Of a stretch of DNA of 5,075 nucleotides, positions 1-5,075 are shown piece by piece. Positions within the stretch are counted from its first letter, which is position 1, and every line of letters starts with the position of its first letter. The stretch spans positions 1 to 5,075 of the forward strand of contig JASGMZ010000226.1 in NCBI GenBank assembly GCA_030156305.1, read 5' to 3'. The notes beneath the pieces are model-generated. The model did no database searches. It saw nothing but the letters and a program-made list of their open reading frames with translations, and was not told where the DNA came from. The position numbers and the translations under genes are program-made. The DNA is from Bacteroidales bacterium (lineage in GTDB: Bacteria; Bacteroidota; Bacteroidia; Bacteroidales; UBA12077).

Positions 1-1
1 T

Positions 2-1738
2 TTTAGTGTAAGGCCCTATTATCGTGCCGAACACCTTAAAAATTTGAAGCACCTGAAATATGTTCCCGGCGAATTTCCTTATGTTAGAGGAAATAAAGTG
101 AAGTCAAATGAGTGGTATATTCGCCAAAACATTGATGCTACGGATGCCGGTGAAGCCAATAAAAAAGCATTGAACGTCTTAATGCGTGGTGTTGATTCGT
201 TAGGTTTCGATTTAACACCAATGGAAGAGCTCTCAGCCTACGATTTTGAGAGTCTTTTAAAAGATATCTGTTTAAAAAGCATTGAACTTAACATTTTGGG
301 AGCTCATGCTGCTCATCCATTCGTTGATTTCTTAAAAAATAAAATTAAGGCTGAGAATATGGATGTTAGTCAGGTAAAAGGTTCCGTTTGCTTTGATCCT
401 CTTGCTCATCTCTCGATACGTGGAAATTTCTGCAAAGCACAGGATGAGGTGTTTGAAGCAGCAAAAGAGCTAATTGAAAAAGCGAAAGATCTTCCAAACT
501 TTCGTACAATAGGTGTTAACGGAGAGATGTTCTGTAACTCTGGAGCATCTATCGTTCAGGAATTAGGATTTGCGTTATCCATGGGGAATCAATACCTGAG
601 CATTTTAACCGAAAAAGGACTGGATGTTGATACGATAGCACAAAACATAAAGTTTAATTTTGGTGTAAGCACCAACTACTTTATGGAAATAGCCAAATTC
701 AGAGCTGCACGAATGCTTTGGGCTAAGATTGTTGAAGCATATAAACCAAAAAACAAAGAAGTAGCTAAAATGAATATTCATGCAGTGACTTCTAAATGGA
801 ACCAAACTATTTACGACCCATATGTTAATATGCTTCGCGGTACAACCGAATCGATGTCGGCAGTACTTTCAGGAATTGACTCGCTTACGGTAACACCTTA
901 TGATGTACCGTTCGAAAAATCAACTGATTTTGCTGAAAGAATTGCCCGAAATACACAAATTATCTTAAAAGAAGAATCTTATTTTGATAAGGTGGTTGAT
1001 CCTGCAGGAGGGTCCTATTATATCGAAAATCTAACCGCCTCTATAGCTGAACATGCATGGAGCCTGTTTAAAGAAATTGAAGATAAAGGAGGGTATATTG
1101 AGGCATTTAAAGCCGGAATCATACAGGAAAAAGTAAACGAAACGGCTAATAAGCGAAATCATAACATTGCACAACGTAAAGAAACTATCCTGGGTGTTAA
1201 TCAATATCCCAATGCTTCAGAAAAAATGGATGCTAAATATGATGCAGGTACGATTATTACTCAGGTTAATAAAAGGGATAATGCCATTGCAGAACCTTTA
1301 AAACCATATCGCGGAGCCGAAGAAATGGAGTTACTCCGTTTAAAAACCGACCAGTCAGCTAAAACACCCAAAGTATTTTTATTAACTATCGGAAACCCCG
1401 CAATGAGAAAGGCTAGAGCTGGTTTTGCTTCAGGATTTTTTGCTTGCGCAGGGTTCGACATTGTTGACAACCTTGGTTTTGATTCAGTTGAAGAGGGAGT
1501 AAAAGCTGCAATAGGCCAAAAGTCGGATATTGTTGTGGTTTGTAGCTCCGATGATGAATATCCGGAAATAGCACCTGCAGTATATGAAAAAATTGGGGAC
1601 AAAGCTATTACGGTTGTTGCCGGTTATCCTGCATGTGTGGATGACTTAAAAGCTAAAGGAATAAAACATTTTATTCATATAAAATCAAACCTGCTTGAAA
1701 CATTAAAAGGTTTTCAAAAAGAATTAGGAATCGAATAA
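2..1738 (+). CDS. mutA: Methylmalonyl-CoA mutase small (beta) subunit, 5'-partial
   Basis: This is the non-catalytic partner of the heterodimeric, adenosylcobalamin-dependent methylmalonyl-CoA mutase, a cytoplasmic enzyme of the succinate-propionate pathway. The reading frame is open to the left edge. The codons before the first TTG (44) spell VRPYYRAEHLKN, which matches the conserved MutA N-terminal region, so that TTG is internal and the true start lies outside the window. I estimate that roughly 40-50 residues are missing; 578 are present. The order is a substrate-domain TIM barrel (about residues 1-400 of the visible part), with mutase signatures FMEIAKFRAARMLW from residue 227, IARNTQ at 314 and DPAGGSYY at 333-340. 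A linker and a flavodoxin-like C-terminal domain follow (about 455-578). That domain has the cobalamin-domain fold pattern, but where MutB has DGHDRG it reads GNPAMRKAR (from 464), so it should not bind B12. This is the known state of MutA. It stops at TAA 1736-1738, just ahead of mutB. Confidence 0.96.
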   Translation, partial: FSVRPYYRAEHLKNLKHLKYVPGEFPYVRGNKVKSNEWYIRQNIDATDAGEANKKALNVLMRGVDSLGFDLTPMEELSAYDFESLLKDICLKSIELNILGAHAAHPFVDFLKNKIKAENMDVSQVKGSVCFDPLAHLSIRGNFCKAQDEVFEAAKELIEKAKDLPNFRTIGVNGEMFCNSGASIVQELGFALSMGNQYLSILTEKGLDVDTIAQNIKFNFGVSTNYFMEIAKFRAARMLWAKIVEAYKPKNKEVAKMNIHAVTSKWNQTIYDPYVNMLRGTTESMSAVLSGIDSLTVTPYDVPFEKSTDFAERIARNTQIILKEESYFDKVVDPAGGSYYIENLTASIAEHAWSLFKEIEDKGGYIEAFKAGIIQEKVNETANKRNHNIAQRKETILGVNQYPNASEKMDAKYDAGTIITQVNKRDNAIAEPLKPYRGAEEMELLRLKTDQSAKTPKVFLLTIGNPAMRKARAGFASGFFACAGFDIVDNLGFDSVEEGVKAAIGQKSDIVVVCSSDDEYPEIAPAVYEKIGDKAITVVAGYPACVDDLKAKGIKHFIHIKSNLLETLKGFQKELGIE

Positions 1739-1796
1739 ATGCATGAGCCTGTTTGATGCAGTCAGCCTAATTACTAATTATCTAAATACTAACAAG

Positions 1797-3950
1797 ATGA
1801 AACCAAATTTTAGCCATATAGATTTAAATTTTCCCAAACCGGAACATGGTTCGGTAAAAGACTGGGAAAAACACAATAATATTAAACCCGAATGGACAAC
1901 GCCGGAAAAGATTGATGTAAAAAATGTTTATTCGGAAGAAGACCTGGAAAACATGGAGCATTTAAATTATGCTGCAGGATTGCCGCCTTACTTAAGAGGC
2001 CCCTATTCTGCCATGTATGCTATGCGTCCTTGGACTATCCGTCAGTATGCAGGATTCTCTACGGCCGAAGAATCGAATGCATTTTATCGCCGTAATTTAG
2101 CCGCAGGGCAAAAAGGATTATCTATTGCCTTCGACCTGGCAACACACCGCGGATACGATTCGGATCACGAACGGGTAGTTGGTGATGTGGGAAAAGCTGG
2201 TGTAGCTGTAGATTCTATCCTGGATATGAAAATTCTTTTCGACCAGATTCCATTAGATAAAATGTCGGTATCCATGACAATGAACGGTGCAGTGTTACCT
2301 ATTATGGCATTTTATATTGTGGCCGGTTTAGAGCAGGGAGTACCGCTCGAAAAATTAAGCGGTACTATCCAGAATGATATTCTGAAAGAATTCATGGTGC
2401 GTAATACATACATCTATCCACCTGAATTTTCGATGAAAATCATAGCCGATATTTTCGAGTATACCTCGAAAAATATGCCTAAGTTTAACTCCATTAGTAT
2501 CTCCGGATACCATATGCAGGAAGCCGGAGCCACCGCTGATATTGAATTAGCATATACATTGGCCGATGGCTTGGAGTATTTACGTACCGGAATAAATGCC
2601 GGACTGGATATCGATTCATTCGCTCCTCGATTATCTTTTTTCTGGGCTGTTGGAATGAATCACTTTATGGAGATTGCAAAAATGCGTGCAGCAAGAATGT
2701 TGTGGTCAAAATTGGTTAAACAGTTTAATCCCAAAAATCCTAAATCGATGGCGTTGCGTACACACTCGCAAACTTCGGGATGGAGTTTAACGGAGCAGGA
2801 CCCGTTTAACAATGTTGCCCGTACGTGCGTTGAAGCCATGGGAGCTGCATTAGGACACACCCAATCGCTGCATACCAATGCATTAGACGAGGCCATTGCA
2901 TTGCCAACGGAATTTTCAGCCCGAATTGCACGTAATACGCAAATTTACATTCAGGAAGAAACACAAATATGCCGGGCGGTTGACCCTTGGGCTGGTTCGT
3001 ATTATGTGGAAAAGCTCACCCATGAAATTGCGCATAAAGCATGGGAGCATATTCAGGAAATTGAAAAACTGGGAGGAATGGCAAAGGCTATTGAAACCGG
3101 GATTCCTAAAATGCGTATTGAAGAAGCTGCCGCAAGAAAACAGGCAAGAATTGATGCTGGTAAAGATATCATTGTTGGGATTAATAAATACCGACTGGAA
3201 AAAGAGGATCCTATTGAAACACTGGATGTTGATAATACAGCAGTGCGGGAAGCACAGCTTAAGCGATTAGCAAAATTAAGAGCAGAAAGGAATGAAGCAG
3301 AAACTCAGGCTGCATTAAAAAAAATAGAAGAATGTGCAGCTACCGGAAAAGGTAATTTATTGGAATTGGCTGTTGATGCAGCTAAAAAGCGTGCATCGTT
3401 AGGAGAAATATCCAATGCCTGCGAAAAAGTAGTTGGTAGATATAAAGCGGTTATACGATCAATATCAGGAGTATATATGTCAGAATCAAAAGATGATGCA
3501 AATTATCAAAAAGCAAAAGAGCTGGTGCAGAAATTTGCAGAAAAAGAAGGACGCCAGCCACGAATTATGATTGCGAAGATGGGACAGGACGGCCACGACC
3601 GTGGAGCAAAAGTAGTTTCTACCGGATATGCCGACCTTGGTTTCGATGTGGATATCGGCCCATTGTTCCAAACACCGGCCGAAGCAGCCAAACAAGCGGT
3701 TGAAAATGATGTCCACATTTTAGGTGTTTCGTCATTAGCTGCCGGGCATAAAACATTGGTTCCACAAGTTATTGAAGAGTTGAAAAAATTGGGCCGCGAA
3801 GATATCATGATTATTGTGGGAGGTGTTATTCCTACGCAGGATTATAAGTTTCTTTATGATGCTGGTGTTGCCGGTGTTTTTGGCCCGGGTACTTCAATAC
3901 CTGTTTCAGCCATTAAAATGCTGGAAATTATGTTGGAAGATGAATCATAA
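1797..3950 (+). CDS. mutB: Methylmalonyl-CoA mutase large (alpha) catalytic subunit
   Basis: This is the catalytic subunit that interconverts (R)-methylmalonyl-CoA and succinyl-CoA by adenosylcobalamin radical chemistry, working with MutA. The 717 residues match the family length. The N-terminal barrel carries RPWTIRQYAG (77-86), FDLATHRGYDSDH (112-124), SMTMNGAVLP (159-168), IARNTQ (377) and DPWAGSYY (396-403). Y84, R202 and H239 align with the Propionibacterium active-site residues Y89, R207 and H244. The C-terminal B12 domain has a complete base-off/His-on signature: K594, D598 and H600 within KMGQDGHDRG, SSL at 645-647 and GG at 675-676. I chose ATG 1797 because MKPNFSHIDL resembles family N-termini. 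An in-frame ATG at 1743 would add 18 residues (MSLFDAVSLITNYLNTNK) that do not look like the family. No strong Shine-Dalgarno decides between them, as is usual in Bacteroidota. The gap after mutA is 58 bases (4 with the upstream start), so the two genes are very probably cotranscribed and made in matched amounts. No frameshift or missing key residue was seen. Confidence 0.97.
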   Translation: MKPNFSHIDLNFPKPEHGSVKDWEKHNNIKPEWTTPEKIDVKNVYSEEDLENMEHLNYAAGLPPYLRGPYSAMYAMRPWTIRQYAGFSTAEESNAFYRRNLAAGQKGLSIAFDLATHRGYDSDHERVVGDVGKAGVAVDSILDMKILFDQIPLDKMSVSMTMNGAVLPIMAFYIVAGLEQGVPLEKLSGTIQNDILKEFMVRNTYIYPPEFSMKIIADIFEYTSKNMPKFNSISISGYHMQEAGATADIELAYTLADGLEYLRTGINAGLDIDSFAPRLSFFWAVGMNHFMEIAKMRAARMLWSKLVKQFNPKNPKSMALRTHSQTSGWSLTEQDPFNNVARTCVEAMGAALGHTQSLHTNALDEAIALPTEFSARIARNTQIYIQEETQICRAVDPWAGSYYVEKLTHEIAHKAWEHIQEIEKLGGMAKAIETGIPKMRIEEAAARKQARIDAGKDIIVGINKYRLEKEDPIETLDVDNTAVREAQLKRLAKLRAERNEAETQAALKKIEECAATGKGNLLELAVDAAKKRASLGEISNACEKVVGRYKAVIRSISGVYMSESKDDANYQKAKELVQKFAEKEGRQPRIMIAKMGQDGHDRGAKVVSTGYADLGFDVDIGPLFQTPAEAAKQAVENDVHILGVSSLAAGHKTLVPQVIEELKKLGREDIMIIVGGVIPTQDYKFLYDAGVAGVFGPGTSIPVSAIKMLEIMLEDES

Positions 3951-3971
3951 AAATATACACACATTGTTATG

Positions 3972-3999
3972 AAGCCCGGCTTGTTAGTCGGGTTTTTTT
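3972..3999 (+). terminator. Rho-independent terminator after mutB
   Basis: The arms AAGCCCGGC (3972-3980) and GTCGGGTTT (3987-3995) can form a nine-pair stem, including two G-U wobbles, around the six-base loop TTGTTA. The strongest part is CCCG against CGGG. The 3' arm runs into seven T residues (3993-3999). It lies 21 bases after the mutB stop codon on the same strand, so it should end the mutA-mutB transcript and separate it from the gene that follows. Confidence 0.88.
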
Positions 4000-4103
4000 G
4001 TAGCTAATATAATTTAGCGTAGGTTGAAAATTTATAAAAAACATATTAAAAGACGCTGAATTTTCTGTAATTTTAAAAAGATAAAATATAATCTATTATA
4101 ATC

Positions 4104-5075
4104 ATGAAAAAGCTGTTTATCATTTTTTTATCTTGCTCATTGTTTTTTAATTGGTCTTTTGCCCAAAATATACAGAATATGAGCTGGGATAAAGATTTTT
4201 ATATTCATATTACCCTGGCCAATGATTCAAATTATATTATGAATATTGAAGAGCTTCATCACACCAGCATGGATGGACAACAGTCCCAATCATTTACCTA
4301 CTTACCAACTCGTTTGGATGATGAATTTGTTCAACGTCTTAAAGGAAAACAAATAGATTCTGCCCGTTTAATTAAAGAAAATGCAGGCCAGGATAAAACT
4401 CTTTGGAGTGCATTACATCAATCCTTAGGAGGTGGATGGGTTCATTTTGTAAATTGCCTCTTATATTCTATCGAAACCGGATATCTTGATGTTAAGGCTC
4501 CACTTATGAAAAGGCCTGAGAGCAAATGGAAACCTAAACCTATGACGGAATCCTATAAAAGAACCAGGAAGTGGGAGTATTATGTGCCTGTAAATCAAAA
4601 GTATGCAATTAGAGAATATAAAAAGAGAAAATCAAACAATAATTTAGGAGATTTAAAAGATATTCCTGAAGATTTTATCCAGCTTTTTTTAAATACTAAA
4701 AATTCTGATTATGATGCCATGCGCAAAAATCCTTTAAAAAAGGAGCAGGCAAAAATTGATTTAATAAAGATATTACTTGGAGCAAATTATCTGGGCGAAG
4801 CCCAGATAAAATATATTAAAAGCATGGTACTTAAATCCATGGCACAATATGCCGAAAATAAGCTACCCTCGGTTATTATTTTTGATAATTTTAATGCGGC
4901 CGTTGCGATGTCGTTAAATGAAAAAGGATATCAGGTAGAAAAGGTGGTTTTCGCTGACGAAAAATATATTTCCATGGAAATGCGGCTGGATAGAACAGAA
5001 AAAATCAAGGCCATTGTTCATCAAATTAATGAAGTAAATAAGGAGGTTTTTCAGCAAAAGCTAAAAAGCTATTAT
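4104..5075 (+). CDS. Putative exported protein of unknown function, 3'-partial
   Basis: I do not recognise this protein. The frame is open from ATG 4104 to the right edge, giving 324 codons with no stop. The first residues, MKKLFIIFLSCSLFFNWSFA, form a classical Sec signal peptide: two lysines, a hydrophobic core, and a likely signal peptidase I cut after S-F-A (residue 20), leaving mature QNIQ. Cys11 sits too early, and without a good lipobox, to suggest a lipoprotein. The product is therefore probably periplasmic or surface-exposed. The mature part has a glycine-rich GGGWVHFVNC stretch (109-118), a very basic segment (about 138-180), a helical stretch (about 230-251), a predicted beta-alpha-beta unit around VIIFDNFNAAVAMSL to VVFAD (257-285), and a charged helical tail to the window edge. 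No membrane span is apparent after the signal peptide. The leader before the start is A/T-rich, typical of Bacteroidota. It follows a terminator, so it is probably transcribed separately from mutAB and need not share their function. Confidence 0.85.
   Translation, partial: MKKLFIIFLSCSLFFNWSFAQNIQNMSWDKDFYIHITLANDSNYIMNIEELHHTSMDGQQSQSFTYLPTRLDDEFVQRLKGKQIDSARLIKENAGQDKTLWSALHQSLGGGWVHFVNCLLYSIETGYLDVKAPLMKRPESKWKPKPMTESYKRTRKWEYYVPVNQKYAIREYKKRKSNNNLGDLKDIPEDFIQLFLNTKNSDYDAMRKNPLKKEQAKIDLIKILLGANYLGEAQIKYIKSMVLKSMAQYAENKLPSVIIFDNFNAAVAMSLNEKGYQVEKVVFADEKYISMEMRLDRTEKIKAIVHQINEVNKEVFQQKLKSYY
4787..4809. repeat. Perfect 10-bp inverted repeat with GAA loop inside the exported-protein gene
   Basis: TTATCTGGGC (4787-4796) and GCCCAGATAA (4800-4809) are exact reverse complements separated only by GAA. 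The tip of the hairpin reads GCGAAGC, a sequence known as an unusually stable DNA mini-hairpin. The repeat lies in frame within the open gene, encoding LGEAQI and its flanks, and no T-run follows on either strand, so it does not look like a terminator. Whether it has a function or is a chance result of codon choice cannot be told from one sequence. Confidence 0.8.

Noticed and set aside
605..805. Reverse-strand frames inside mutA and mutB, including 605-805, 1261-1602, 2660-2896, 3486-3716 and 3506-3808
   Set aside because: All are antisense to well-conserved mutase coding sequence, their products look like no known family, and they have no upstream signals of their own.
2452..2472. Inverted repeat TTTTCGAG / CTCGAAAA with a five-base loop
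   Set aside because: It is short and AT-rich and falls within conserved mutB coding sequence, where the codons explain it. It has no terminator context.
2896..3270. A 124-codon open frame in another phase inside mutB
   Set aside because: It lies wholly within mutB, which is intact and strongly conserved there. Its product is rich in K, R and L with no recognisable motif, so it is a shadow frame.
4068..4075. TAATTTTA as a possible Bacteroidota -7 promoter element for the exported-protein gene
   Set aside because: The last base departs from TAnnTTTG and there is no TTG at the expected -33 distance. The whole leader is A/T-rich, so such matches arise easily. A TATAAT at 4087-4092 also lacks a partner -35 box.
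4134..4136. Cys11 of the exported protein as a lipoprotein attachment site
   Set aside because: The cysteine falls inside the hydrophobic core after only a few residues and lacks a proper lipobox. The S-F-A site at residue 20 fits signal peptidase I better.
4427..4438. AGGAGGT followed by an ATG, suggesting an internal start
   Set aside because: The spacing is only two bases, the frame from that ATG soon hits a stop, and Bacteroidota rarely rely on Shine-Dalgarno pairing. The match follows from the codons for L-G-G-G. A second AGGAGGT at 5041-5047 comes from K-E-V codons and has no ATG after it.

Overview
The window reads as an ordinary stretch of chromosome from a member of the Bacteroidota. 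The two main proteins have the Bacteroidetes style of methylmalonyl-CoA mutase. The DNA is AT-rich, the start codons lie in A/T-rich leaders without a convincing Shine-Dalgarno sequence, and all three genes are on the + strand. A more exact lineage cannot be read from the sequence alone.

Positions 2-3950 hold a two-gene operon for adenosylcobalamin-dependent methylmalonyl-CoA mutase. The first gene encodes the small, non-catalytic subunit (mutA) and is cut by the left edge of the window. The second encodes the catalytic, B12-binding large subunit (mutB) and is complete. The subunits form a heterodimer that interconverts succinyl-CoA and (R)-methylmalonyl-CoA, the B12 step of the succinate-propionate pathway in fermenting Bacteroidota, or of propionate assimilation when run in reverse. 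The large subunit keeps every catalytic and cobalamin-binding residue I could place. The small subunit has lost the DxHxxG cobalamin motif, as expected for MutA. An intrinsic terminator at 3972-3999 closes the operon.

Positions 4000-4103 are a short A/T-rich leader. From 4104 to the right edge runs a third, unrelated gene. It encodes an exported protein of at least 324 residues with a clear signal peptide, which I cannot assign to a family. Its stop codon lies beyond the window. A perfect 10-bp inverted repeat with a three-base GAA loop sits inside it at 4787-4809.

No RNA genes, mobile elements, CRISPR arrays or phage features were seen. I found no convincing evidence of a new biological system. 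The unassigned exported protein and its internal hairpin are the only parts that established families do not explain.
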